In this document: piece by piece, positions 39,779 to 49,037 of the stretch
Position numbering within the stretch: position 1 is the stretch's first letter
How the letters are laid out: each line of letters starts with the position of its first letter
DNA from: JADJWR01 sp963847675
GTDB lineage: Bacteria; Pseudomonadota; Gammaproteobacteria; Burkholderiales; Burkholderiaceae_F
DNA: 64,000 bases
Assembly: GCA_963847675.1 (NCBI GenBank)
Contig: CAWKAP010000002.1
Span: 310,001 to 374,000, forward strand
Direction: 5' to 3'
Notes under the pieces: model-generated
The model's input: only the letters and a program-made list of their open reading frames with translations
Told to the model about the DNA's origin: nothing
The model's database searches: none
Made by a program: the position numbers and the translations under genes

Positions 39779-40562
39779 CTACGTCGTGAAAAACACGGCC
39801 AACGCCGCCACGATCAGCGCGCCGCCAGCGACGTGAGAAGCGAACCTTGCCGCCGGCAACAGCTTTTCCACCAGGACGAACGCTGCAATCAGCGCAACCC
39901 ACAGCAGGTTCATCACCCCGGCGACGAACAGCAGCAGCATCAACGCCCAGCAGCAGCCGATGCAATAGGCGCCGTGATCCGCTCCCATCCGAAAAGCGCC
40001 GATCACGCCGCTCCGCCAGCGGGTGACGAAGAACTGCAGCGGGTTGCGGCAGTTGCTCAGGCAAACGTTCTTGATCGGCAGCCATTGATAGATGCCGGCG
40101 CCCAGCAGGATTGCCGCGCTCAACGCGCTGTCTCGCGGAAGTCATCATCGGCGTCAGCAGCATCGCCCGTTCCAGCGCCAGTTGCAGCAGGGTCGCCGCA
40201 AGGCTGAACGCGGTCCACATGGCCAGGTAGCCGGCGGCGAAGATCCAGCTGGCAGGCAGCACCGTGCCGCGCTCGCCGTTCTTGCGCACCATCGCCGCGT
40301 ACAGCAGGATCGCCGGCGCTGCGCTCGGCAGCATCATGCCGACCATCATCACGGCCCACATCGCGAAGGTCATGACGAACATGCCGCCGGCCGACATCGG
40401 CGCCATGTCGGCCATGCCGGTCATCATCGCCGCGTCGCGCCACAGGTAAAGCCACGACAGCGCGACGATCAGCCCGAGGCTTGCCGCGACGATCCGCCGG
40501 TCGTGGCGAAGCGCCTCCTCGAGACCGCGGGCGATAGTGCCCGGCGGACCTACGCTGCCCAC
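39779..40562 (-). CDS. DUF2182 membrane protein, predicted metal-binding (one frameshift)
   Basis: About 260 residues and roughly seven membrane helices after repair. Met-rich segments (MMTGMADMAPMSAGGMFVM, MWAVMMVGMMLPSAAPA) and a conserved Cys/His segment (GADHGAYCIGCCWALMLLLF) mark the DUF2182 family, described as a predicted metal-binding membrane protein. The frame shifts near 40,128 by one extra base (CAGCGCGTTGAGC). Its start overlaps the end of the DUF1326 gene by 13 bases, so the pair is translationally coupled. This gene pairing recurs in proteobacteria as I recall. Exact function unknown; copper or another soft metal is a guess from the Met and Cys residues. Confidence 0.8.
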
Positions 40563-41161
40563 GCGAAGGGCGCGAAGTGGCCGTTGCGCTTGCCGCTCGC
40601 GTCCTCCCAGTCCATGCCGAAGACATGAAAGCGGCTGCGCGTGGCCTTGGCCAGCGCCAGCGTCCGCGCCACCGGATGGCCGGTGTTGTCGATGTGAATC
40701 GGCTCGTCGGCCTGGACCACGCTGGGCAGCCCTTCGCAGGCCTGGTCGACGAACTTCCCGGCCTTGACCTCGCGCCGCAGGCCCGCCGACTCGAACGAGA
40801 TCGGGCTTCTTTCGACGCCGGCCATCCGGCCGACCAGAGGCCCCAGCGCGGCCATCGGACCGCCGGCGGCGCCCGTTGCGATGTCCTTGATCGCCCCGGC
40901 CTGCGCCTCGGAGGCGCGCTCGTCGACGATCAGGCCGATGGTCATGTTGCCGTCAGCCATCGCCGCCGGGGAATGCAGCATGACGATGAAGGACAGGCCA
41001 TCGAGCTTGACGCCGTCCTTCTCGCCCTTGTCGATCCGCATCGCAACCGCGGCCTTGCAGTCCCCTTCCGTGGGCCTGGCCGTCAGGTTCGATGCCACGC
41101 AGGGGCAGAGGAAATCGCAGTTGCAGGTTTCCATGTACTGGCCTTCGATGCGCCAACCCAT
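40550..41161 (-). CDS. DUF1326 protein with CxC...CPC motif
   Basis: A 203-residue soluble protein. Its N-terminus MGWRIEGQYMETCNCDFLCPC carries four cysteines in a CxCxxxCxC pattern, the hallmark of DUF1326 and a probable metal or redox site. Other family blocks are TEGDCKAAVAMRIDKGE, SFIVMLHSPAAMADGN and HIDNTGHPVARTLALAKATRS. ATG 41161 is fixed by a strong AGGAGG ribosome site. It is the first gene of a two-gene unit with the DUF2182 membrane protein. No function is established that I know of. Confidence 0.88.
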   Translation of the reverse strand: MGWRIEGQYMETCNCDFLCPCVASNLTARPTEGDCKAAVAMRIDKGEKDGVKLDGLSFIVMLHSPAAMADGNMTIGLIVDERASEAQAGAIKDIATGAAGGPMAALGPLVGRMAGVERSPISFESAGLRREVKAGKFVDQACEGLPSVVQADEPIHIDNTGHPVARTLALAKATRSRFHVFGMDWEDASGKRNGHFAPFAWAA

Positions 41162-41604
41162 ATTGATCCTCCTGAACTGAAGTCGATCCCGCAGACGACG
41201 CGAATGCGGAAGGAAGCATCGGACCCTACGCGCCGCGACAACCATCGACAATGCCCCCTTGCCGCGACCCTTGGAACATTCCGCTTCGCACAACTACCTG
41301 CATTCATCCGAAGTCAGCACGTCGAGGCCGACCCACTGCAGCGCCGCATTGCTGCAGACGAACGCACGTCCGCGCGCATGCGGCAGTGTCGTCCGCCGGG
41401 ACGCAGGCTTTCGTTCAAGAAACGAGAGCGCGTGACCGACGTTTGATGACCTCGTTCGCTCCATGGAAGCACACATCGAGCAAGAGCAACGATGACCGAG
41501 TTCATGCGGCGACTGAAGCCGGATCCGATCCCGGCGATTCCGCGTGGCGAGAGCCGGCGGTGAGCCGGCCCGTTGCCGAAGGGCCGGCCGACCTGCCGCA
41601 ATCA
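41162..41604. other. 443-base stretch without a recognisable gene
   Basis: Lies upstream of the DUF1326 gene and downstream of the carbamoylase gene, both on the minus strand. Open frames here look like noise: Arg/Pro/Ser-rich and without family resemblance. The part next to 41,161 should hold the DUF1326 promoter. A hairpin at 41,564-41,588 belongs to the carbamoylase end. A 23-codon frame at about 41,492-41,563 on the plus strand has no good ribosome site. I see nothing else. Confidence 0.5.
41564..41588 (-). terminator. Hairpin after the carbamoylase gene
   Basis: GCCGGCCC (41564-41571), nine-base loop, GGGCCGGC (41581-41588), 16 bases past the minus-strand stop at 41605. Perfect arms but no T run. 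It would end the long dpp-dpaL-carbamoylase transcript. Confidence 0.45.
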
Positions 41605-42555
41605 TCACTCCGGTGGCATCGCGCCCTTGCGCTCGACGATCATCCGGTACTGCTCCGGCTCTCGGTGGCGGGCGAAGTTGAACGTGGTGTTCTTGTACGA
41701 GGCGCACAGATCCAGGTCGCAGCGGGCGATCGCCAGCTCGTCGCCGGTGGTGGTGCAGGCGGCGACGATCTCGCCGCTCGGCGCGACGATGATCGAGTTG
41801 CCGATCTGCTCGACGCCTTCCTCGTTGCCGGCCTTGGCGACGCCGACCACCCACGTGCCGTTCTGATAGGCGCCCGACTGCATCACCAGTTCGTTGTGGA
41901 AGTGCGATAGCGCGTCGTGCTCGGGCGCCGGCGGGTTGTGCACCGGCGTGTTGTAGCCGATCAGCACCATCTCGACCGCCTGCAGGCCGAGGATGCGATA
42001 CGTCTCCGGCCAGCGGCGGTCGTTGCAGATTGCCATGCCGAGAATGCCCTGCCGGCCGTCGCCGAAATCGGCGCGGAAGGCCGGGAAGCCGAGGTCGCCG
42101 ACCTCGAAGTAGCGCTTTTCCAGGTGCTGGAAGCGCCGCCAGGGTTCGTGTTCGGCATGCCCCGGCAGGTGGATCTTGCGGTACTTGCCGATGACGCGGC
42201 CGCTCTTGTCGACGGTGATCGCGGTGTTGAACCGCCGCGTGCGGCCATCCTGCTCCGCCAGCTCTCCGTAGCCGAGGTAGAAGCCGAGTTGCAGCCGCTG
42301 CGCGGCATCGAACAGGCGCTGCGTGTCCGGTCCCGGCATCGCCCGCTCGAAGAAGCCGTCGATCTCCGCCTGCGACTCCATGTACCAGCGCGGGAAGAAC
42401 GTGGTCAGTGCGAGTTCCGGAAACACGATGAGATCGCAGCCGTTGCCCCGGGCCTCGCTCATCAGCGCCAGCATGCGGTCGACGACCTGCGCGCGCGTCT
42501 CGAGGCGCGCGATCGGCCCGAGCTGGGCGGCGCCTACGGTAACAATGCGGGGCAT
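41605..42555 (-). CDS. N-carbamoyl-D-amino-acid hydrolase-like nitrilase-superfamily enzyme
   Basis: A 316-residue C-N hydrolase with the Glu-Lys-Cys triad E47 (VFPELALTTFFPRW), K127 (KYRKIHLPG) and C177 (ICNDRRWPE). These blocks and HNPPAPEHD, SYKNTTFNFARHR-type ends closely follow the D-carbamoylases used to make D-amino acids (triad E46/K126/C171 from memory). They remove the carbamoyl group to release CO2 and ammonia. The start MPRIVTVGAAQLGP at 42555 is set by homology. It is the last gene of a minus-strand run with dpaL and an M20 carbamoylase, after a 118-base repeat-bearing gap. Stereospecificity here is inferred. Confidence 0.85.
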   Translation of the reverse strand: MPRIVTVGAAQLGPIARLETRAQVVDRMLALMSEARGNGCDLIVFPELALTTFFPRWYMESQAEIDGFFERAMPGPDTQRLFDAAQRLQLGFYLGYGELAEQDGRTRRFNTAITVDKSGRVIGKYRKIHLPGHAEHEPWRRFQHLEKRYFEVGDLGFPAFRADFGDGRQGILGMAICNDRRWPETYRILGLQAVEMVLIGYNTPVHNPPAPEHDALSHFHNELVMQSGAYQNGTWVVGVAKAGNEEGVEQIGNSIIVAPSGEIVAACTTTGDELAIARCDLDLCASYKNTTFNFARHREPEQYRMIVERKGAMPPE

Positions 42556-42597
42556 TCCTCTCTCACTCTTGCGGTCCGGCGCTGCGAAACTCGTTGC

Positions 42598-42656
42598 CCC
42601 GGCGCAGGCCGGGGCCCAGGTCCAACGCTGCGAATTGGGTCCCGGCCTGCGCCGGG
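42598..42656. repeat. REP-like inverted repeat between M20 carbamoylase and nitrilase-type genes
   Basis: Two 21-base arms, 42598-42618 and 42636-42656, are inverted copies with one mismatch and a 17-base spacer; each arm itself folds on CCGGCGCAGGCCGG. The element fills most of the 118-base gap inside the operon. It could stabilise the upstream mRNA or reduce read-through into the last gene. Confidence 0.75.
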
Positions 42657-42673
42657 ACGACATCCATCGATTG

Positions 42674-43906
42674 TTACCCGGCCAGTTCCAGCAGCGTGTG
42701 CAGCAGCACGTCGGCGCCGGCGGCGAGGTGCGCGGGCTCGGTGTGCTCCGCCGGGTTGTGGCTGATGCCCTTGACCGATGGCACGAAGATCATCGCGGTG
42801 GGCGCGATCCTCGCCATCATCTGCGCGTCGTGGCCGGCGCCGGAGGTCATCGGCCGGCACGAGTGACCGAGCCTGGCCGCGGTGCGCGCGATCAGTTCCG
42901 CGACGCCCTTGTCGAAGATCACCGGCGCGAAGCGGGCGAGCGACTTCGCCTCGATCTTCACCCCTTCGTCGGCAGCGAGCTGCTGCAGGAATGCGGCGAA
43001 CCTCGACTCGGCCTGCGCCAGCAGCGCCTCGTCGGTATTGCGCAGGTCGACCGTGACCTTGGCGCGGGCGGCGATGACGTTGATCAGGTTCGGGTGCAGG
43101 TCGACCTTGCCCTGTGTGGCGACCTGGTTGCCGCCCATTTCCTTTGCCAGGGTGCGCAGGAAGTGGCCGATCGCCGCCGCGCAGTAGCCGGCGTCGTGGC
43201 GCAGGCGCATCGGCGTCGTGCCGGCGTGGTTCGACTGGCCGGTGATCGACACCTCCTGCCACGAGATGCCCTGCAGGTTCTCGACCGCGCCGATCGTGAT
43301 GCCTTCGATGTCGAGGATCGGCCCCTGTTCGATGTGCAGTTCAACGAACGCGTGCGGCCGGTACAGCGGCATCGGCGCATCGCCGAGGTAACCGATGCGC
43401 GCCAGCTCGTCCTTCAGCACCTTGCCGTCGATGCCGACCGTGGCGTAGGCCTCATCGAGCGGCAGCCCGCCGGCGTAGACCAGCGAGCCGCACATGTCCG
43501 GGTGGAAGCGCGCGCCTTCCTCGTCGGTGAACACGCCGACCACCAGCGGCCGCCGTGTCCTGATTCCGGCCTCGTTCAGCACCTGCACGACTTCGAGCCC
43601 GCCGAGCACGCCGAGACAGCCGTCGTAGCGGCCGCCGGTGCGCACGGTGTCGATGTGCGAGCCGGTCATCACCGGATCGACATCGTCGGAGCCGCGCCGT
43701 AACCCGAACAGGTTGCCGATCGCATCGACGCGCACCGCGAGCCCGAGCTCGCGCATCCAGCCCGCGACGAGGTCGCGGCCGGCCTTGTCCTCGTCGGTCA
43801 GCGCCAGCCGGCAGCAGGAGCCGTCCGCGGTGGCGCCGATGGCGGCCAGTTCGTTCAGTCGCGCCATCAGGCGCGCTTCATTGATTCGCAGGCTCTCCGC
43901 CTTCAT
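42674..43906 (-). CDS. M20-family amidase/N-carbamoyl-L-amino-acid hydrolase (hydantoinase/carbamoylase type)
   Basis: A 410-residue two-metal hydrolase. Metal ligands in the usual order: H84 (TGSHIDTV), D95 (GGRYDGCLG), E129/E130 (FTDEEGARF), H191 (ELHIEQG) and H383 (GISHNPAEH). The FTDEEGARF and ELHIEQGPIL blocks mark the carbamoylase/ureidoglycolate hydrolase branch of M20 rather than DapE. It starts inside the end of dpaL (ATGA overlap), so the two are coupled. In E. coli, ygeX (dpaL) is likewise followed by an M20 gene, ygeY. Likely removes a carbamoyl or acyl group from the compound that DpaL then cleaves (inference). Confidence 0.88.
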   Translation of the reverse strand: MKAESLRINEARLMARLNELAAIGATADGSCCRLALTDEDKAGRDLVAGWMRELGLAVRVDAIGNLFGLRRGSDDVDPVMTGSHIDTVRTGGRYDGCLGVLGGLEVVQVLNEAGIRTRRPLVVGVFTDEEGARFHPDMCGSLVYAGGLPLDEAYATVGIDGKVLKDELARIGYLGDAPMPLYRPHAFVELHIEQGPILDIEGITIGAVENLQGISWQEVSITGQSNHAGTTPMRLRHDAGYCAAAIGHFLRTLAKEMGGNQVATQGKVDLHPNLINVIAARAKVTVDLRNTDEALLAQAESRFAAFLQQLAADEGVKIEAKSLARFAPVIFDKGVAELIARTAARLGHSCRPMTSGAGHDAQMMARIAPTAMIFVPSVKGISHNPAEHTEPAHLAAGADVLLHTLLELAG

Positions 43907-45111
43907 GCCAGTACCTCCTCGGCCGTGCGGCCGACCACCTCGCGATAGATCACGGGGTCGGTATCACCTTCGCTGCCGATCAGCAGCACACGCGACTCCG
44001 TGTCGAGCCCGAGCATCTCGCGCAGGTGCGCATCGTCACGCGCCGCCAGCAGCACGCCGAGGCCGGCACCACCGGTCTCGCCGGCAACGATCGGCGGATC
44101 GCCGGGCACCGGCCGCGCGAGCCGCTTCATCGCTTCGAGCGCGTACCCGTCGTCGATCGCCACGGCGACGTTGACGCCCCCGCGCAGGATCTCCCAGGCG
44201 AGTTCCGACACTTCTCCGCAGGCGAGCCCGGCCATCACCGTGTCGAGGCTGCCCTCGACCACCACCGGCCGGCCGGCTTCGAGGCTGCGATAGACACAGT
44301 CGGCATGGATCGGCTCGACGGCGACGAAGCGCGGCCGCCGATCGCCCCAGTGAATCCAGAAGCTGGCGCACACCGCCGCAGCCAGTGCGCCGACGCCGGC
44401 CTGTACGAACACGTGCGTCGGCGGCTGCGTCATCTGCTGCTCGATCTCCGCGGCCATCACGCCGTAGCCGTGCATCACGTCGAGCGGAATGTCGCGGTAG
44501 CCGGGGTACGAGGTGTCGGACACGACCGTCCAGCCCTCGGCCTTCGCGGTCGCGGCAGCGTGCCTGACGGCGTCGTCGTAGTTGCCCTTGACCTCGCGCA
44601 CTTCGGCGCCGTACCGGGCGATCGCGTCGCGCCGGCCTGTGCTGACGTGCTCGTGCACGAAGATGACGCAGCGGCAGCCGAACAGCTGCGCGCCCCAGGC
44701 GACCGACCGGCCGTGGTTGCCGTCGGTGGCGCAGGTGACCGTCGCCGTGCGCACGATGTCGGCAAACTCGCCCGACAGCAGCTGGCGCGAATCGACCTGC
44801 TTCAGGCCGCGCGCTGCCATCACCTTGCCGCGCAGCACGTTGGCGACCGCGTAGGCGCCGCCGAGCGCCTTGAAGCTGCCGAGGCCGAATCGGCCGCGCT
44901 CGTCCTTGTACGACAGCTCGGCGAGGCCCATCTCCCTCGCCAGGCCGGGCAGGCCGACCAACGGCGCCGGCTGATACCCGGGCCAGCTCGAGATTTCGGC
45001 CAGCGCCGCAGCGAAGCCTGCTTCGCTGAGCACCTTCGCGCGGACGGCACCGTAGCTTTCGAGCGCCGGCGCTGCGGCGAAGTTGATGATCGCGCGCGCT
45101 TCGTGCTTCAT
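43903..45111 (-). CDS. dpaL: Diaminopropionate ammonia-lyase
   Basis: A 402-residue PLP enzyme that splits 2,3-diaminopropionate into pyruvate and two ammonia. The PLP lysine is K81 in RFGLGSFKALGGAYA. Other family blocks are TCATDGNHGRSVAWGAQLFG, VIFVHEHVSTGRRDAI, DTSYPGYRDIPLDVMHGY and the glycine loop ETGGAGLG. E. coli YgeX has 398 residues, so the length fits. Its start overlaps the ABC ATPase stop (ATGA) and its stop overlaps the M20 start (ATGA), a tightly coupled run. Many such enzymes take both D and L forms. Confidence 0.92.
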   Translation of the reverse strand: MKHEARAIINFAAAPALESYGAVRAKVLSEAGFAAALAEISSWPGYQPAPLVGLPGLAREMGLAELSYKDERGRFGLGSFKALGGAYAVANVLRGKVMAARGLKQVDSRQLLSGEFADIVRTATVTCATDGNHGRSVAWGAQLFGCRCVIFVHEHVSTGRRDAIARYGAEVREVKGNYDDAVRHAAATAKAEGWTVVSDTSYPGYRDIPLDVMHGYGVMAAEIEQQMTQPPTHVFVQAGVGALAAAVCASFWIHWGDRRPRFVAVEPIHADCVYRSLEAGRPVVVEGSLDTVMAGLACGEVSELAWEILRGGVNVAVAIDDGYALEAMKRLARPVPGDPPIVAGETGGAGLGVLLAARDDAHLREMLGLDTESRVLLIGSEGDTDPVIYREVVGRTAEEVLA

Positions 45112-46136
45112 GCGGCAGCCTCCTCGACCGTCGTCCGGGCCAGCGGTTGACGAAGATGGCAGGCGACCCACTGTCCCGCGGCGACCTCCTGCAGCGGCGG
45201 CTCCTCGCGCCTGCAGCGCTCTTCCACGTACGGACAGCGGGTATGGAAGCGGCAGCCCGCCGGCGGGTTGATCGGGCTCGGCACGTCGCCGGTGAGCACG
45301 CGCCGCTGCTTGCGCACCCTGGGATTGGGCACCGGCACCGCTTCGAGCAGCGCCTCGGTGTACGGATGCTTGCGGTCGCGTGAAGATTGCCTTCTTCGGC
45401 GCGATCTCGACGATCTTGCCGAGATACATCACCGCCACGCGGTGGCTGATGTGCTCGACCACGGCGAGGTCGTGCGCGATGAACAGGTACGACAGGTGGA
45501 ACTCCTGCTGCAGGTCCATCAGCAGGTTGATCACCTGCGCCTGCACCGACACGTCGAGCGCCGAGACCGGCTCGTCGCAGACGATCAGCTTCGGCTGCAC
45601 CGACAGTGCGCGGGCGATGCCGAGCCGCTGTCGCTGGCCGCCGGAGAACTCGAACGGATAGCTGACCATCTGGTCGGCCGCAGGCCGACGCGCTCGAACA
45701 GCTGCGCCATCTTCTCGCGCGCGGTGCGCGGAGGACATGTCCTCGAAATTGCGCAGCGGCTCGGCGACGATGTCGCGCGGCGCGGATGCGCGGGTTGAGC
45801 GACGAGTACGGATCCTGGAACACCACCTGCAGTTCGCGCCGCACCGGGCGCATCTGCGCCGCGCTCAGGCTGGCTCGATGTCGCGGCCGCGCCAGACGAT
45901 CGCTGCCCGCCGGTCGGCTCCTGCAGGCGCAGGATCAGCTTGCCGGTGGTCGATTTGCCGCAACCCGATTCGCCGACCAGGCCGAGCGTCTCGCCGCCGC
46001 CGATCGAGAAGCTGACGCCGTCGACCGCGTGCACCTTGGCCGCTGCTGCGGCCGAACCAGCCGGCTGCGTCGGGAAGTGCTTGACGAGGTTGCGCACCTC
46101 GAGCAGCACGTCGCCGGGAGCCTGCGTCGGCCTCAT
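45108..46136 (-). CDS. Dipeptide/oligopeptide ABC transporter ATPase, DppF-like (about six frameshifts)
   Basis: Second ATPase of a peptide-type importer. Pieces in three frames join into one protein: MRPTQAPGDVLLEVRNLVKH, Walker A GESGCGKSTTGK, QVVFQDPYSSLNPR, YPFEFSGGQRQRLGIARAL, Walker B LIVCDEPVSALDVS, FIAHDLAVVEH and the C-terminal Cys cluster CRFHTRCPYVEERC. Breaks lie near 45,381, 45,680, 45,735, 45,795, 45,880 and 45,905; most behave as extra bases, though the one at 45,680 could be a lost G. Repaired length is about 340 residues, normal for DppF. Start overlaps the expected end of the partner ATPase. Confidence 0.8.
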
Positions 46137-47172
46137 GCGACGGCTTCCACTGCACGCGTCGAGCGCGAGTGCGCCGATCGGGTTCCAGCAGGCGGCCCAG
46201 TGGCCGGCGCCATGCGGCTCGAGCGGCGGCGCATCGCGCGTGCAGCGCTCGATCACATTGGGGCAGCGCGGCGCGAACAGGCAGCCCGGCGCCGGATCCC
46301 TGAGCGACGGGACCATGCCGGGGATCTCGACCAGCCGCTTGCCGGTCTCGTTGACCGAGTCGCCGAGGTGCGGCATCGAGCCGAGCAGGCCGCGCGTGTA
46401 GGGGTGGCGCGGATTGGCGAACAGCTCCTCGATCGGCGCCTCCTCGACCTTGCGGCCGGCATACATCACGACCACGCGCTGCGCCATCTCGGCCACCACG
46501 CCGAGGTCGTGCGTGATGAGGATGATCGCCGCGCCGGTTTCGCGCGCTGCAGCTCGCGCATCAGCTCGAGGATCTGCGCCTGGATCGTCACGTCGAGCGC
46601 GGTGGTCGGCTCGTCGGCGATCAGCAGCTCGCGGCTCGCAGGCGAGCGCCATGGCGATCATCACCCGCTGGCGCATGCCGCCGGACAGTTGGTGCGGATA
46701 CTGGCGTGATGCGCCGCTCGGCCTCGGGGATGCTGCACCTTGCCCAGCATCTCGACCGCCCGCGCGGTCGGCCTCCTGCTGCGACATGCCCCGGTGCAGC
46801 ACCAGCGCCTCGGCGATCTGCTGGCCGATCGGTCAGCACCGGATTGAGCGAGGTCATCGGCTCCTGGAAGATCATCGAGATGGCGTTGCCGCGGACCTTG
46901 CGCATCTCCTGCTCGGTCAGATCGAGCAGGTCGCGGCCGTCGAACTCGATCGCGGCCGTCCGCGATGCGCGCCGGCGGCGTCGGCGAGCAGGCGCAGGAT
47001 CGACATCGCGGTGACGCTCTTGCCGCAGCCCGACTCGCCGACGATGGCGAGCGTCTCGCCGGCGTGCGACCTCGAAGCTGACGCCGTCGACCGCGCGCAC
47101 GATCCCGTCGCGGGTGTGGAACTGCGTCTTCAGATTCTCGACGCGCAGCAGGGGCTTGGCGTTCGCAGTCAT
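46133..47172 (-). CDS. Dipeptide/oligopeptide ABC transporter ATPase, DppD-like (about nine frameshifts)
   Basis: First ATPase of the importer. Recovered pieces: MTANAKPLLRVENLKTQFH, GESGCGKSVTAMSILRLL, ISMIFQEPMTSLNPVL, QYPHQLSGGMRQRVMIAMAL, LLIADEPTTALDVTIQ, AIILITHDLGVVAEMAQRV, HPYTRGLLGSMP and the Cys cluster CLFAPRCPNVIERC. Breaks are near 47,065, 46,975, 46,835, 46,785, 46,740, 46,705, 46,640, 46,550 and 46,150. The signature motifs are all intact between breaks. Without repair, the last frame runs straight into the DppF-like start. Starts two bases after the permease gene stop. Confidence 0.8.
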
Positions 47173-47174
47173 CC

Positions 47175-48059
47175 TTACATGCGCCGCGCGAGGCGCGGAT
47201 CGAGCGCGTCGCGCATGCCGTCGCCGAGCAGGTTGACCGACAGCACGGTGAGCGACAGGAAGATGCCCGGGAAACAGCAGGATCGTCGGGCGCGACCTGG
47301 ATCAGGCTCCTCGCCTCGGCCATGATGTTGCCCCAGCTCGGAATGTTCGGCGGCGTGCCGGCGCCGACGAAGGACAGGATCGCCTCGGTGATCATCGCCG
47401 AGGCGCAGATGTAGGTCGCCTGCACCATCAGCGGCGCCATCGTGTTGGGCAGGATGTGCCGCAGCAGGATCGCCGGCAGCCGGGTGCCGGAAGCAATCGC
47501 CGCCTCGACATAGGGCTGCTCGCGCAGCGTCAGCACCAGCGACGCGCACCAGCCGCACCACGCGCGGCACCTCGGTGATCGCGATCGCCATGATCACGTT
47601 CTCGAGGCTGGCGCGGGTCAGCGAGATCAGCGCGATGGCCAGCAGCATCGACGGGATCGACATCAGCCCGTCCATCACGCGCATCATCACCGCGTCGAGC
47701 CAGCGCAGGTAGCCGGTGATGAGCCCGATGACCAGCCCGATCGACGGTGGACAGCACCGCCACCGCCAGCCCGACCGACAGCGACACGCGCGTGCCGTAG
47801 ATCACGCGGCTGTAGACATCGCGGCCAAGCATGTCGGTGCCGAACCAGTATTCGGCGCTCGATCGGACGCATGCGCCTGATCGGCGACAGCGCCTGCGGG
47901 TCGATCGTGCCCAGCCACGGGCGCGAAGATCGCGATCAGCACCATCAGCAGCAGCACGATGGCGCCGGCGATCGCCGTCGGGTGCCGGCGCAGCGCGTCC
48001 CTGAGCCACTGCACCGTCGGCGAGACGGACTTGGGCGCGGCAATTGCGACGGCCGCCAT
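47175..48059 (-). CDS. ABC transporter permease, DppC-like (about six extra bases)
   Basis: Second permease of the peptide-type importer, about 292 residues after repair. Recovered pieces: MAAVAIAAPKSVSPTVQWLR, a first helix AIAGAIVLLLMVLIAIFAP, FGTDMLGRDVYSRVIYGTRV (the DppC hallmark), a helix near SVGLAVAVLST, MRVMDGLMSIPSMLLAIAL, the EAA loop VEAAIASGTRLPAILLRHIL and GDGMRDALDPRLARRM at the end. Breaks cluster near 47,930-47,880, 47,745, 47,545 and 47,285-47,270. Its total length is consistent with six inserted bases. Begins eight bases after the DppB-like stop. Confidence 0.8.
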
Positions 48060-48067
48060 GGTCGGCC

Positions 48068-49011
48068 TCAGTACCTGATCCGCGGATCGAACAGCGAATA
48101 GCTGAGGTCGACCAGCAGGTTGACCAGCACGTACACCGCCGAAAACAGCAGCGTCACGCCCTGGATGATCGGATAGTCGCGGCGCAGGATCGCGTCGACC
48201 GTCAGCCGGCCGAGGCCGGGAATGGCGAACACGGTCTCGGTGACGACCACGCCGCCGATCAGCAGCGCGACGCCGATGCCGATGATGGTGACGATCGGCA
48301 CCGCGGCATTCTTCAGCGCGTGGCGGATCGAGCACTGTGCCCGGTGCCAGGCCCTTGGCGGTGGCGGTGCGCACGTAGTCCTGCGCCAGCACGTCGAGCA
48401 TCGTTGCCCGCGTGATGCGCGCGATCAGCGCCATGTAGACGACGCCCAGCGCTACGCTCGGCAGGATCATGTGGCTGATGAACGGCCCGAAGCCTTCGCT
48501 GAAGCTTCGGTAGCCCTGCACCGGAAGCCAGTCGAGCCAGACCGCGAAGAAGAAGATCAGCCCGTAGGCGATCACGAACACCGGCACCGAGAAGCCGAGC
48601 ACCGCCAGCGCCATCACGAAGCGGTCGATCCAGCCGCCGGCGCGCGCCGCGGCCAGCACCCCCAGCGGCACGGCGAGCCCGACGGCGACGATCAGCGTGC
48701 ACACCGTCAACGCCAGCGTCGGCTCGACGCGCTGCGCGATCAGCGTCGATACCGGCAGCTTGGTGAAGATCGACGTGCCCAGGTCACCGCGCGCGAGATC
48801 GCGCCAGCCAGCCGCCGAAGCGCACCATGTACGGCTGATCGAGCCCGAGCTGGGCGCGGATGCGGGCGATGTCCTCTTCGGTGGCGATGTCGCCGGCGAT
48901 CACCGCCGCCGGATCGCCCGGACTGATGTACAGCAGCGAAAAGACGAACAGCGCCACCACCCCCATCACGGGAATGGTGGCGAGCAGGCGCTTGAGGGTG
49001 TAGCGGAGCAT
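48068..49011 (-). CDS. ABC transporter permease, DppB-like (two frameshifts)
   Basis: First permease of the importer, 313 residues after removing two extra bases (near 48,805 and 48,335). Recovered pieces: MLRYTLKRLLATIPVMGVVA, LLYISPGDPAAVIAGD, a middle part with LGFSVPVFVIAYGLIFFF, the EAA loop DYVRTATAKGLAPG, and TVFAIPGLGRLTVDAILRRD before YSLFDPRIRY. The start at 49011 is the family start; a start seven codons earlier (49032) is also open. Lies downstream of a REP-like element that separates it from the binding-protein gene. Confidence 0.82.
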
Positions 49012-49037
49012 GCGGCCCGAGAAGCTTTGCACAGATG

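Noticed and set aside
41492..41563. A 23-codon plus-strand small gene (MTEFMRRLKPDPIPA...)
   Set aside because: No good ribosome site, no neighbour on its strand, and short frames of this size occur by chance.
45108..48805. Treating the broken importer genes as true pseudogenes or many small genes
   Set aside because: Each fragment continues the next in protein space, repaired lengths are normal, motifs are untouched and the changes are nearly all extra bases, so sequence error is more likely. It cannot be excluded without reads.
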